Below are positions 8,232-16,248 of a stretch of 37,853 nt of DNA, piece by piece. How positions within the stretch are numbered: position 1 is the stretch's first letter; each line of letters opens with the position of its first letter. The translations under genes were made by a program, and so were the position numbers. The stretch is from an uncultured Collinsella sp. (lineage in GTDB: Bacteria; Actinomycetota; Coriobacteriia; Coriobacteriales; Coriobacteriaceae), in assembly GCA_934650095.1 (NCBI GenBank), contig CAKUFT010000016.1, positions 1 to 37,853 on the forward strand, in the 5' to 3' direction. The notes under the pieces were generated by a model, which did not search any database, was not told the origin of the DNA, and was given only the letters and a program-made list of their open reading frames with translations.

Positions 8232-8474
8232 ATGGACCGCTCCGAAATCTTCGACAAGATCGCCGAGGTCGCTGCTGACGTTCTGGGCGTCGATGTTGCC
8301 GAGATTAGCGATGAGACCACGTTTGACGATCTCGATGCCAATTCGCTCGAGCGCCTGCAGCTGGTTACGGCTATCGAGGACGAGTTCAACCTCGAGATCG
8401 ATGACGAGACCCTGCTCTCGCTCAACTCTGTCGCCGACGCTGTCGACGCGATCGAAAACGCCAGGGAGGCTTAG
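8232..8474 (+). CDS. acpP: Acyl carrier protein
   Basis: This 80-residue acidic protein has the carrier fold and the phosphopantetheine attachment serine S38 in LDANSLERLQLV. The usual Asp of the Asp-Ser-Leu motif is Asn here (N37). The ATG at 8232 is preceded by GAGAGGAAG; an in-frame ATG at 8217 would place that Shine-Dalgarno sequence inside the gene. It carries acyl chains for fatty acid synthesis and donates them to PlsX, encoded next door. The rnc TTG start follows after 3 nt, so the two are coupled. Since it lies beside plsX and rnc, it is likely the main ACP, but another copy elsewhere cannot be excluded. Confidence 0.93.
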   Translation: MDRSEIFDKIAEVAADVLGVDVAEISDETTFDDLDANSLERLQLVTAIEDEFNLEIDDETLLSLNSVADAVDAIENAREA

Positions 8475-8477
8475 GTC

Positions 8478-9203
8478 TTGGCTTTATCCGAACGACTTAC
8501 GCGCGCCCAGGAGATTCTGGGCCACGAGTTCAATGACAAGGTGCTGCTGCGCGCGGCCCTTACGCATCCTTCGGCCGTCGAAGGCCAGCCAGTCTCGGCA
8601 AGCTACGAGCGTCTTGAGTTCTTGGGTGATTCCATTTTGGGCGCCGTGGTCGCCCGTTCGCTCTTTGAGTCCTATCCGGAGTTTGACGAGGGCAAGCTCA
8701 CGCGCCTGAAGGTGTCGCTTGTCTCGGGCGCTACGCTGTCCGAGGTGTCGCATGAGCTGGGCATCGACGACATCATTATCTTTGGTGCCTCCGAGACCGG
8801 TACCGGTGCGCGCGGCCTGCACTCGGCGCTCGAGAACGTCTACGAGTCGCTCGTGGGCGCGCTGTACCTGGATGCCGGCTGGGATGCCGCAGCGGAGTTT
8901 ATCCATCGTACGCTCAAGCCGCACCTGGCCTCCGAGCGTGCCGAGCACCCCGCGAACCCCAAGTCGTTCTTGCAGGAGTGCGTGCAGGCAGACGGCCACG
9001 AGCCTCCCGCGTATAAGCTGGTCGGCTCCGAGGGCCCCGCGCATGCGCCCACCTTTACCGCTGTTGTGCTTATCGACGGTATTCGCCAGGGCCGCGGCAC
9101 CGGTTCCTCCAAGAAGGAGGCCGAGGGAGCCGCTGCGCTCGAGGCACTCGACCGCATGGGCTACACCACCAACGGCGTGATTCTCAACAAGAAGCCTGTT
9201 TAA
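8478..9203 (+). CDS. rnc: Ribonuclease III
   Basis: RNase III cleaves double-stranded RNA during rRNA maturation and mRNA decay. The 241-residue protein has the endonuclease domain (1-150) with the signature ERLEFLGDS at 44-52, providing E47 and D51. A double-stranded RNA-binding domain (about 160-228) ends in the typical GTGSSKKEAEGAAA. The second metal-binding pair, usually Asp-x-x-Glu, reads N120-V-Y-E123, so one carboxylate is missing. The start is TTG at 8478 with AGGGAGG 8 nt upstream. The rnc-smc-ftsY order is conserved in actinobacteria and Firmicutes. Confidence 0.95.
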   Translation: MALSERLTRAQEILGHEFNDKVLLRAALTHPSAVEGQPVSASYERLEFLGDSILGAVVARSLFESYPEFDEGKLTRLKVSLVSGATLSEVSHELGIDDIIIFGASETGTGARGLHSALENVYESLVGALYLDAGWDAAAEFIHRTLKPHLASERAEHPANPKSFLQECVQADGHEPPAYKLVGSEGPAHAPTFTAVVLIDGIRQGRGTGSSKKEAEGAAALEALDRMGYTTNGVILNKKPV

Positions 9204-9213
9204 GCGAGGAACC

Positions 9214-12200
9214 GTGTATCTCAAGTCCCTCACGCTCAAAGGGTTCAAGTCGTTTGCCGACCGCGCCCATATGTCATTTGAGCCGGGCCTGACCGTCATC
9301 GTCGGTCCCAACGGCTCGGGAAAATCGAACATCTCCGACTCGATTCTGTGGGTCCTGGGCGAGCAGAGCGCCAAGCAGCTGCGCGGCCAGGCCATGGAGG
9401 ACGTCATCTTCTCGGGCTCGTCGGCACGCAAGCCGGTGGGTGTCGCCGAGGTCACGCTGGTGCTCGATAACTCGGACCATATGCTGCCCGTCGATTTTGA
9501 CGAGGTCGCCATCACCCGTCGCATGTATCGCTCGGGCGAAAGCGAGTACCTCATCAACTCGAGTCCGTGCCGCCTGATGGACATTCAGGACATCCTGCAC
9601 GATTCGGGCCTGGGCAAGGATACGCATTCCATCATCAGCCAGGGCAAGCTCGATGCCATTTTGCAGAGCCGCCCCGAGGAGCGCCGTGCCCTCATCGAGG
9701 AGGCCGCCGGCATCTCCAAGCACAAGCGCCGCAAGGAGCGTGCGCTCAAAAAGATTAAGTCGATGGACGAGCACCTGACGCGTGCCCGCGACATCAATAA
9801 GGAAATTGCCCGTCAGCTGCGACCGCTGGAGCGTCAGGTCGATCGTGCGCGCAAGTACAAAGAGCTGTCCTCGCGCGCAAACGAACTTACGCAGATGCTG
9901 GCCGTCGACGAGCTTCGTTCGCTGCAGTCGCAGTGGAACGACTTGGAGAGCCGCTCCAAGGAGGGCGCCGCCGAGCTTGAGCTTGCGCAGTACCGCTTGG
10001 GCGAAAAGGAACGCGAGCTCGAGAAGCTCCAGGTCATGCTTGAGGAAAAGGGCCTGTTTGTGGGCGATCTGGGCGAGCAGCGCCGCCATATGCAAGACGT
10101 GGTCGGTCGCATTAACTCCGATATGCGCCTGCTCGAGGAAAAGGGCCATAACATGGTGTCGCGCCTATCCGATATGCGCGGCCAGATCTCGAGCTCTGAG
10201 CATCAGCGCCGTCGCGTGGTCGAGGAGCTTGAGGATGCGCGCACCCAGCTTGAGGAAGTGACCGGCGCCCATATGCAGGCCCAGGAGGATGTTGACGCCG
10301 CCGGTCCTGCCGCCGCCGAGCTCCACGAGCGACGCGTGGCTCTCGACAATCAGATTTCGCGGCTTACGCGTGAGCAACGCGATGTGCAGCGTGGGGCCGA
10401 TAACGCGGCGCTCGAACTCGCCAAGGTGAAGGACTCGCTGAGCAACGCCGAGGTCGAGGACAACATGTACGCCTCGCGCTTGGAGCAGATCGACGAGCAG
10501 CTCGAGGAAGTTACGGCCTCGCTCGAGAGCCGTCGCGAACGCGCCGAGGAGCTTGAGGGTGCTCTTGAGGAAGCGCGCCAGGCTCAGGTCGATGCGCGTG
10601 AAGCCACCGAGACGGCGCGCGCGGCCCTGAAGGACCTGCGTGCCCGCGAGAGCGAGGCACGCAACAAGTTATCCGAGGTGCGCTCGGAGCTTGCCAGCCA
10701 AAAGAAGCTCGATGCCCGCATGGCTGACAGCTCGCCGCTGGTGAGCCGTCTGATGGGTGCGCTGGGCGATGATGTCTCGGGTCGTCTGGGCGACGTGCTC
10801 GAGGCCCCTCGTGAGCTCGAGGGCCTGGTCGAGCAGCTGCTTGCCGGCGATATCGATGCTCTTTTGTTTGATGACGCAGCCAAGCTTGAGCGCGCCGGTC
10901 GTGCGGCTCTGGACCAAAAGAAGGCCTCGGGCGAGGCGCTGCTGGTGGCGCGCCGCGTGAGCGCCTCTGCTGCCGCTAAGGGCGCTGCCGGTTCCCGCCT
11001 GGTCGATCGTCTGTCCGTGCGTGCAGGCTACGGTCCCGTCCTCGAGGCGCTGCTCGGCGGTTATTACGTCGTGGACGATCTTGCTGCCGCGCTGTCGGCG
11101 CCGGTCGTTGACGGCGTGACTTACGTTACCCCCGATGGCGCCCGCGTCGCCTGCGGCGGCCTGGTGCGCGTGGGCCTCAATGCCGGCGAGGCGTCGGGTG
11201 CCTTGGAGCGCAAGCGCCGTATCCGCGAGCTGGAGGGGCTTGAGCCCGATTTGGCCGCTGTGTTTGAGCATGTTTCGGATCAAGTCGTCGAGGCCAATGC
11301 GGCCGTCGAAGAGGCGCGTGCCGCCGAGGGCGATGCCGCCGGCGAGATCGCCCGTCTTGAGGGCGAGCGCCGCTCGCTGCTCTCCGAGATCGGCCGCTTG
11401 GAGCAAAGCGCCAACAATGCCGAGGTCGAGCGCGTGCGTATTTCCAAGCGCCGTGAGCAGGCTGCCGAGGCCGTTCGCGCTGCGCGCCCGCGCGTGGACG
11501 AGCTCGCCCGTTCGCGGGACGAGGCTCGAGCGCAGGCAAGCGACCTGGGCCTTCAGATTGCCGAGGCCAACGACGAACTCGACCGTGTTCGCCGTGACGA
11601 TTCCGAGGCTGCCGGCAAGCTCGCCGACGCCAAGGTTCGCCTAGCCCAGACAAGCGAACGCCTTCGTTCGCTGAAGGGCCGTGTGCCCGACCTGGAGCAT
11701 CGTCTTGAGGGTTTCGACCGCCGTATCCGCGGAACACGCCAGGCCTCGCGCTCACTCGAGCTGCTGCGCCTGCGCGTCGACCCCATGCACGAACGCTATT
11801 CGGCCCTGTTGGAACGCGCGTCGGATTGGGCAGCGCGCCTGCGTGACCAGGCCTCTCTGGAGGAGGCGGACTCCGCTTCGCTCAAGAAGACCATCGAGGA
11901 TGCTAAGGCAGAGGTTGCCCGCGCTAAGGAGCGGGTCGATACCGCCGCCGCGACGCAAAACGAGTTTAAGGTCGCGCGTGGCAAGCTCGAGGTGCAGGTA
12001 GGGGCCGCCATCAAGGCCATTACCGCCGATGGCACCACGGTGCTCGAGGAAGCGCTCATGCTTCCTGCGCCCACCGACCGCGATGCCGCCGAGCGCGAGC
12101 TCAACCAGCTTGTGCGCCAGATCAACAACCTTGGTCCCGTTAACCAAGTTGCCATGGAGGAGTACGAGCAGCTCAAGCGCCGCGCCGACTACATCGAGGA

Positions 12201-12750
12201 GCAGCTGGCCGATCTGGAGAGCGCGCGCAAGGCGCTCACCAAGATCACCGTTGCCATTGACCGTAAGATGCGCAAGGCGTTCCTGGTGACGTTTGAGAAG
12301 GTCGACGCGAACTTCCGCGATATCTTCGCCATGCTGTTCCCGGGCGGTCAGGCTCATCTGGAGATGACCGATCCCGAGCATCCGGCCGAGACGGGTATCG
12401 AGGTCGTGGCGCAGCCGCGCGGCAAGCGCATCACCAAGATGATGCTCATGTCGGGCGGCGAGAAGAGTCTGACGGCGCTCGCCCTGCTCTTTGCCGTGTA
12501 CCGCACGCGCACGGTACCGTTCTATGTGCTGGACGAGGTCGAGGCAGCGCTTGATGACGCCAACCTGTCCAAGCTCATTGGCGCCCTCGATGTGCTGCGT
12601 TCCGATACGCAGCTCTTGGTCATTTCGCATCAGCGCCGTACTATGGAGGACGCTGACGTTCTCTATGGCGTCTCGATGCAAGCCGACGGCGTCAGCCGCG
12701 TCGTCTCGCAAAAACTCGATCGCGAAACCGGAAAGGTCGTGAATGCATAA
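9214..12750 (+). CDS. smc: Chromosome segregation protein SMC
   Basis: SMC is the ATPase of the bacterial condensin that compacts and segregates chromosomes, usually with ScpA and ScpB, whose genes are not in this window. The 1178-residue length is typical. The head begins with LKGFKSFADRA and Walker A GPNGSGKSN at 31-39. Coiled coils run about 170-500 and 670-1010 around a hinge at about 510-660. The C-terminal head carries the ABC signature MSGGEKSLTALALLFA near 1078-1093 and Walker B VLDEVEAALDDAN near 1106. The GTG start at 9214 follows CGAGGA. Its TAA shares an A with the ftsY ATG. Confidence 0.97.
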   Translation: MYLKSLTLKGFKSFADRAHMSFEPGLTVIVGPNGSGKSNISDSILWVLGEQSAKQLRGQAMEDVIFSGSSARKPVGVAEVTLVLDNSDHMLPVDFDEVAITRRMYRSGESEYLINSSPCRLMDIQDILHDSGLGKDTHSIISQGKLDAILQSRPEERRALIEEAAGISKHKRRKERALKKIKSMDEHLTRARDINKEIARQLRPLERQVDRARKYKELSSRANELTQMLAVDELRSLQSQWNDLESRSKEGAAELELAQYRLGEKERELEKLQVMLEEKGLFVGDLGEQRRHMQDVVGRINSDMRLLEEKGHNMVSRLSDMRGQISSSEHQRRRVVEELEDARTQLEEVTGAHMQAQEDVDAAGPAAAELHERRVALDNQISRLTREQRDVQRGADNAALELAKVKDSLSNAEVEDNMYASRLEQIDEQLEEVTASLESRRERAEELEGALEEARQAQVDAREATETARAALKDLRARESEARNKLSEVRSELASQKKLDARMADSSPLVSRLMGALGDDVSGRLGDVLEAPRELEGLVEQLLAGDIDALLFDDAAKLERAGRAALDQKKASGEALLVARRVSASAAAKGAAGSRLVDRLSVRAGYGPVLEALLGGYYVVDDLAAALSAPVVDGVTYVTPDGARVACGGLVRVGLNAGEASGALERKRRIRELEGLEPDLAAVFEHVSDQVVEANAAVEEARAAEGDAAGEIARLEGERRSLLSEIGRLEQSANNAEVERVRISKRREQAAEAVRAARPRVDELARSRDEARAQASDLGLQIAEANDELDRVRRDDSEAAGKLADAKVRLAQTSERLRSLKGRVPDLEHRLEGFDRRIRGTRQASRSLELLRLRVDPMHERYSALLERASDWAARLRDQASLEEADSASLKKTIEDAKAEVARAKERVDTAAATQNEFKVARGKLEVQVGAAIKAITADGTTVLEEALMLPAPTDRDAAERELNQLVRQINNLGPVNQVAMEEYEQLKRRADYIEEQLADLESARKALTKITVAIDRKMRKAFLVTFEKVDANFRDIFAMLFPGGQAHLEMTDPEHPAETGIEVVAQPRGKRITKMMLMSGGEKSLTALALLFAVYRTRTVPFYVLDEVEAALDDANLSKLIGALDVLRSDTQLLVISHQRRTMEDADVLYGVSMQADGVSRVVSQKLDRETGKVVNA

Positions 12751-13667
12751 TGGGATTCTTTGACGCTCTCTCGCGCGGACTTGAGCGCAGCCGCGAGGCA
12801 CTCAACGAGGTCTTCTACTTTGGCGGCGAGGTTGACGAGGACTTTTGGGAGGACCTTGAGGACACCCTCGTTATGGGTGATATGGGTGCCGAGGTCGCGA
12901 TCAAGGTGTCCGATGACCTGCGCGAGACGGCCGCCAAGAAGAACCTCAAGACCGCCCCGCAGCTCCGTCGCGCCCTGGCCGAGCAGCTCGAGCAGCACTT
13001 TGTGCCCATCGAGCGCGATCCGTTCTCCGACACGCCGAGCTGCGTGCTGTTTGTAGGCATTAACGGTGCCGGCAAGACCACGACGGTCGGTAAGATCGCG
13101 AGCGCCATGGCTGCCCGCGGCAAGAATGTCGTGATCGGTTCGGCCGATACCTTCCGCGCTGCCGCCATCGAGCAGCTTGATGTGTGGGGCCAGCGTGCCG
13201 GCGTCCCCGTCATCAAGCGCGATCGCGGCTCCGATCCGGCAAGCGTTTGCTACGACGTGCTCGACGAGGCCGATAAACGCGGCAGCGACCTGGTGCTTAT
13301 CGACACCGCCGGCCGCCTGCACACGAGCCCCGAGCTCATGCGCGAACTCGCCAAGGTGGTCAACGTGACGCGTAAGCGCGCCGCCAATATGGCCGCCGGC
13401 CCCATGCCCGTCTCGGTCGTGCTCGTGATCGATGCCGCCACCGGCCAGAACGGTCTGAACCAGGCGCTCGAGTTTAACGAGGCACTGGGTCTGGACGGTA
13501 TTATCATGACCAAGCTCGACGGCACGGCAAAGGGCGGTATCGCCATGGCCGTGGCCGAGAAGCTCAAGCTCCCGATCCTGCGCATCGGCGTGGGTGAGCA
13601 GGTCGATGACCTGCAGGAGTTTAACGCCAAAGATTTCTGCCGCGCCCTGGTGGGCGAGTCCGACTAA
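12750..13667 (+). CDS. ftsY: Signal recognition particle receptor FtsY
   Basis: FtsY is the membrane-associated GTPase that receives SRP-bound ribosomes for co-translational insertion. The 305-residue form is an NG-domain protein without the long acidic N-terminal A domain found in E. coli. G motifs are GINGAGKTTTVGK near 103, DTAGRLHT near 185 and TKLDGTAKGG near 254. It overlaps the smc stop by one base and is followed 10 nt later by ffh, so both SRP partners are made from one transcript. Confidence 0.96.
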   Translation: MGFFDALSRGLERSREALNEVFYFGGEVDEDFWEDLEDTLVMGDMGAEVAIKVSDDLRETAAKKNLKTAPQLRRALAEQLEQHFVPIERDPFSDTPSCVLFVGINGAGKTTTVGKIASAMAARGKNVVIGSADTFRAAAIEQLDVWGQRAGVPVIKRDRGSDPASVCYDVLDEADKRGSDLVLIDTAGRLHTSPELMRELAKVVNVTRKRAANMAAGPMPVSVVLVIDAATGQNGLNQALEFNEALGLDGIIMTKLDGTAKGGIAMAVAEKLKLPILRIGVGEQVDDLQEFNAKDFCRALVGESD

Positions 13668-13677
13668 GGAGTGACTA

Positions 13678-15153
13678 GTGTTTGATTCTCTGAGCGATCG
13701 CCTCAACGACACATTTGACCGCCTGCGCGGTAAGGGTAAGCTGACCGAGGCCGATATCACTTCGGCTATGCGCGACATTCGCATGGCGCTGCTCGAGGCC
13801 GACGTCAACTTTAAGGTCGTCAAGGAGTTCGTCGCCAAGACGAAGGAACGCTGCATGACCGCCGAGGTCATGGAGTCGCTGTCGCCGGCGCAAAACGTCG
13901 TCAAAATCGTGCTCGACGAGCTCACCGAGATGCTCGGCTCCACCGAGAGCAAGCTCGTCTTTAGCAACCGTATCCCTAACGTCATCATGCTTGTGGGCCT
14001 GCAGGGCTCCGGTAAGACTACGGCTGCCGTAAAGCTTGCCTACCTGCTCAAGAAGCAAGGCCGCTCGCCGCTGCTCGCCGCGTGCGACGTCTACCGTCCC
14101 GCCGCTGCCGACCAGCTGGCCACGCTCGGCGGCGAGATCGGCGTGCCGGTCTTCCGCGGCGATGGTGCGCACCCAGTCGACATTGCTAAGGGTGCCATCC
14201 AAGAGGCCGTCGACCACCTGCGTGATGTTGTCATCGTCGATACCGCCGGCCGTCTGCAGATCGATGAGCAGATGATGCAGGAGGCCGTCGACATCAAGAA
14301 GGCCGTCAAGCCCGACCAGGTGCTGATGGTCGTCGACGCCATGACCGGCCAGGACATCGTCAACGTCGTTTCGACCTTTGCGGAGCGCACTGACTTTGAC
14401 GGCGTGATCATCTCCAAGCTTGACGGTGACGCCCGTGGCGGTGGCGCGCTTTCGGTTCGTCAGGTGACCGGTAAGCCCATCAAGTTCGTGAGTATGGGCG
14501 AGAAGCCCGATTCGCTCGAGCCGTTCTATCCCGATCGCATGGCCAAGCGCATTCTGGGCATGGGCGACGTCGTCGGTATCATCGAGAAGGCCCAGGAAGC
14601 GGCCGATGCCGAGCAGCTCGAGGCTGCCGAACGTATGCTGCGCGAGGGCTTCACCATGAACGACATGCTCGACCAGATGAAGGCCGTCAAGAAGATGGGC
14701 GGCATGAAGGGTATCCTGGGCATGCTTCCCGGCGGTCAGCGCGCGCTCAACCAGATGGGCGGCAACCTGGACGAGGGCATCTTCGATAAGAACGAGGCCA
14801 TCATCATGTCGATGACCAAGGAGGAGCGCCTGCGTCCCTCTATCATCAACGGCCAGCGCCGTGCCCGCATTGCCAAGGGCGCCGGCGTGACCCCCACCGA
14901 GGTCAACAGCCTTATGAAGCAGTGGGGCGAGATGAACAAGATGATGGGCCGTATGCGCACGATGGCCAATCAGGCGCAGGCCGGCGGCAAGAAGGGCAAA
15001 AAGGGTAAGAAGGGCAAGAAGATGCGTATGCCCAATATCCCCGGTCTGGACGCCATAGGTCTGGGCGGCATGGGCGGCCTGGGAACGGGCAGCCCCAAGT
15101 CCGATATGGACCTGCTGCGCCAGATGGAAGCGCAGATGCGCAACAAGAAGTAA
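13678..15153 (+). CDS. ffh: Signal recognition particle protein Ffh
   Basis: Ffh binds SRP RNA and signal sequences. The 491-residue protein has the N domain, the G domain (GLQGSGKTTAAVK near 107, DTAGRLQ near 188, SKLDGDARGG) and the methionine-rich M domain (about 305-440, including MKKMGGMKGILGMLPGG). The tail is Gly/Lys-rich with repeated KKGKKGKK and then Met/Gly-rich, probably disordered and possibly RNA-binding. The GTG at 13678 lies 6 nt past AAGGAG; a GTG at 13671 would be too close. A strong hairpin follows the stop. Confidence 0.96.
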   Translation: MFDSLSDRLNDTFDRLRGKGKLTEADITSAMRDIRMALLEADVNFKVVKEFVAKTKERCMTAEVMESLSPAQNVVKIVLDELTEMLGSTESKLVFSNRIPNVIMLVGLQGSGKTTAAVKLAYLLKKQGRSPLLAACDVYRPAAADQLATLGGEIGVPVFRGDGAHPVDIAKGAIQEAVDHLRDVVIVDTAGRLQIDEQMMQEAVDIKKAVKPDQVLMVVDAMTGQDIVNVVSTFAERTDFDGVIISKLDGDARGGGALSVRQVTGKPIKFVSMGEKPDSLEPFYPDRMAKRILGMGDVVGIIEKAQEAADAEQLEAAERMLREGFTMNDMLDQMKAVKKMGGMKGILGMLPGGQRALNQMGGNLDEGIFDKNEAIIMSMTKEERLRPSIINGQRRARIAKGAGVTPTEVNSLMKQWGEMNKMMGRMRTMANQAQAGGKKGKKGKKGKKMRMPNIPGLDAIGLGGMGGLGTGSPKSDMDLLRQMEAQMRNKK

Positions 15154-15176
15154 CGGCTTGATTGAGTCGAATATGA

Positions 15177-15212
15177 CGAAGGCCGCCTGGATGGTGTTCC
15201 AGGCGGCCTTCG
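15177..15212. terminator. Strong hairpin between convergent genes
   Basis: CGAAGGCCGCCTGGA pairs perfectly with TCCAGGCGGCCTTCG over a 6-nt loop (15 bp). It lies 23 nt past the ffh stop and before the end of the minus-strand gene. No T tract follows on either strand, so it may be a poor Rho-independent terminator or a shared 3'-end stabiliser. Confidence 0.55.
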
Positions 15213-15266
15213 CCGTAGTTTGGCTTGTTGTGTGTGTTGCGCGTGTTGGCGCCGAGGTATTTGCTG

Positions 15267-16031
15267 CTAGTGACAGCCGCAGCCCTCGTGGCCCTCGTGC
15301 TCGTGATGACCGTGGCAACCGCAGGATTCGCCATGCTCATGAGTGTGCTCGTGGTCGTGACCGTGGCAGTCACAGGTGGCCTCGCCGGTCTGCGCGAGTG
15401 TGCCCGCAATGAGGGCCTCGACGCAGGCATCGCAGCTGCCCTGGGCGCCCGCATAGACCGTGATGCCGGCCTGGGTGAGCGCGTTGATGGCGCCGCCGCC
15501 GATGCCGCCGCAGATGAGTGTGTCGACGCCACCGTTGGCGAGCAGACCCGCCAAGGCGCCGTGGCCGGTGCCTCCGGTGCCCACGACCTGTTCGTTGAGC
15601 ACCTTGCCATTCTGGATGTCGTAGATCTTGAACTGCTCGCTACGGCCAAAGTGCATAAAGATGTTGCCGTTGTCGTACGTCGTTGCCACCCTCATGGCGC
15701 CGACCTCCTTTGCTGGCCATGCGGCCGTCGTTGCGGTGATGGGGGAGTACGCGATAGTGCCGCCCTCGATGACGAGCGCCCGCCCGTTGACCAGCGCGTT
15801 TGCCACCTTGCGATGTGCGCGGCTGCAGATGGTCGCCACGGTGGCGCGGGCGATGCCCATTTGCTGGGCGACAGCCTCCTGATTGAGGCCTTCCAGGTCG
15901 CACAGGCGCAGGACTTCGAGCTCATCGACCGTCATGTCAATCGCGTCTCCGCTGGCCAGGCCATCGGGGGTAAAGCCACGATATTCGGGGATGATCCCAA
16001 CGCGGCGCAGTTTTTCGCGTCTTCCTGCCAT
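15267..16031 (-). CDS. DUF134-NifX fusion protein with His/Cys-rich tail
   Basis: This 254-residue protein joins two domains. Residues 1-95 are a DUF134 domain with a sigma-region-4-like helix-turn-helix (MTVDELEVLRLCDLEGLNQE then MGIARATVATICSRAHRKVA). Residues 113-215 are a dinitrogenase iron-molybdenum cofactor (NifX/NifB C-terminal) domain, with FMHFGRSEQFKIYDI and LICGGIGGGAINAL. The tail at 220-254 has 12 His and 6 Cys in 35 residues, a likely metal-binding segment. ATG 16031 is preceded by GGAG; the frame extends further upstream without a better start. A strong internal Shine-Dalgarno precedes Met113. No nitrogenase genes are near, so a role in metal or Fe-S sensing is only inferred. 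DUF134 and NifX genes usually occur as separate neighbours. Confidence 0.85.
   Translation of the reverse strand: MAGRREKLRRVGIIPEYRGFTPDGLASGDAIDMTVDELEVLRLCDLEGLNQEAVAQQMGIARATVATICSRAHRKVANALVNGRALVIEGGTIAYSPITATTAAWPAKEVGAMRVATTYDNGNIFMHFGRSEQFKIYDIQNGKVLNEQVVGTGGTGHGALAGLLANGGVDTLICGGIGGGAINALTQAGITVYAGAQGSCDACVEALIAGTLAQTGEATCDCHGHDHEHTHEHGESCGCHGHHEHEGHEGCGCH
15693..15711 (-). promoter_or_regulatory. Internal ribosome-binding site and ATG (Met113)
   Basis: On the minus strand AAAGGAGG (15704-15711) lies 8 nt before an in-frame ATG (15693-15695). This is a stronger site than the one at the first start. Initiation here would make a 142-residue stand-alone NifX-like protein with the metal-binding tail, beginning MRVATTYDNG as free-standing NifX-family proteins do. 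Confidence 0.7.
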
Positions 16032-16045
16032 ACACACTCCAAACC

Positions 16046-16057
16046 TGACATATGTCA
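16046..16057. promoter_or_regulatory. Palindromic operator candidate, promoter-distal copy
   Basis: TGACATATGTCA is a perfect 12-bp palindrome. It lies just downstream of the predicted -10 of the DUF134-NifX gene, over the expected start of transcription, where a bound protein would repress. A near copy lies 53 bp away. Confidence 0.6.
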
Positions 16058-16062
16058 ACAAT

Positions 16063-16090
16063 AGAATAGCGCGCATGAGGAACCACGCAA
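16063..16090 (-). promoter_or_regulatory. Promoter of the DUF134-NifX gene
   Basis: On the minus strand TTGCGT (16085-16090) and TATTCT (16063-16068) are separated by 16 bp, a reasonable sigma-70-type pair. It is bracketed by two matching palindromes, which supports regulated use. Confidence 0.5.
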
Positions 16091-16097
16091 GGTATTT

Positions 16098-16111
16098 CTG
16101 GCATATGTCAG
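16098..16111. promoter_or_regulatory. Palindromic operator candidate, upstream copy
   Basis: CTGGCATATGTCAG is a 14-bp palindrome with one mismatched pair. It shares CATATGTCA and the outer TG with the copy at 16046-16057. It lies just upstream of the predicted -35 of the minus-strand promoter. Confidence 0.55.
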
Positions 16112-16178
16112 AAAAAGGCTAAGCCGCTGCGTTTGCGATTATGGGGCCATGCTGCCGTGCATTGCGTGTGCCGACCCA

Positions 16179-16214
16179 AGTGTCCAATCCGACACTGCGC
16201 GCCTGGGCTACAAT
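16179..16214 (+). promoter_or_regulatory. thyA promoter region with inverted repeat
   Basis: TACAAT at 16209-16214 is a good -10, 34 nt before the thyA ATG, but no -35 consensus is evident. The -35 zone is instead occupied by a perfect inverted repeat, AGTGTC (16179-16184) and GACACT (16191-16196) with a 6-nt spacer, which may bind a regulator. Confidence 0.4.
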
Positions 16215-16248
16215 AAAAATCGCTTATAGGCGACTGACGGGAGGGTCA

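Noticed and set aside
13675..15318. A 547-codon minus-strand open frame opposite ffh
   Set aside because: It is a shadow of ffh, with low-complexity His/Leu/Gly content, no recognisable domain and no initiation signal.
15225..16064. A plus-strand open frame opposite the DUF134-NifX gene
   Set aside because: The minus-strand protein has clear DUF134 and NifX motifs and a good start; the plus-strand frame has none.
16085..16111. The twin palindromes as a CRISPR or phage attachment site
   Set aside because: Only two copies occur, they bracket a promoter, and there is no integrase, cas gene or tRNA at this point.
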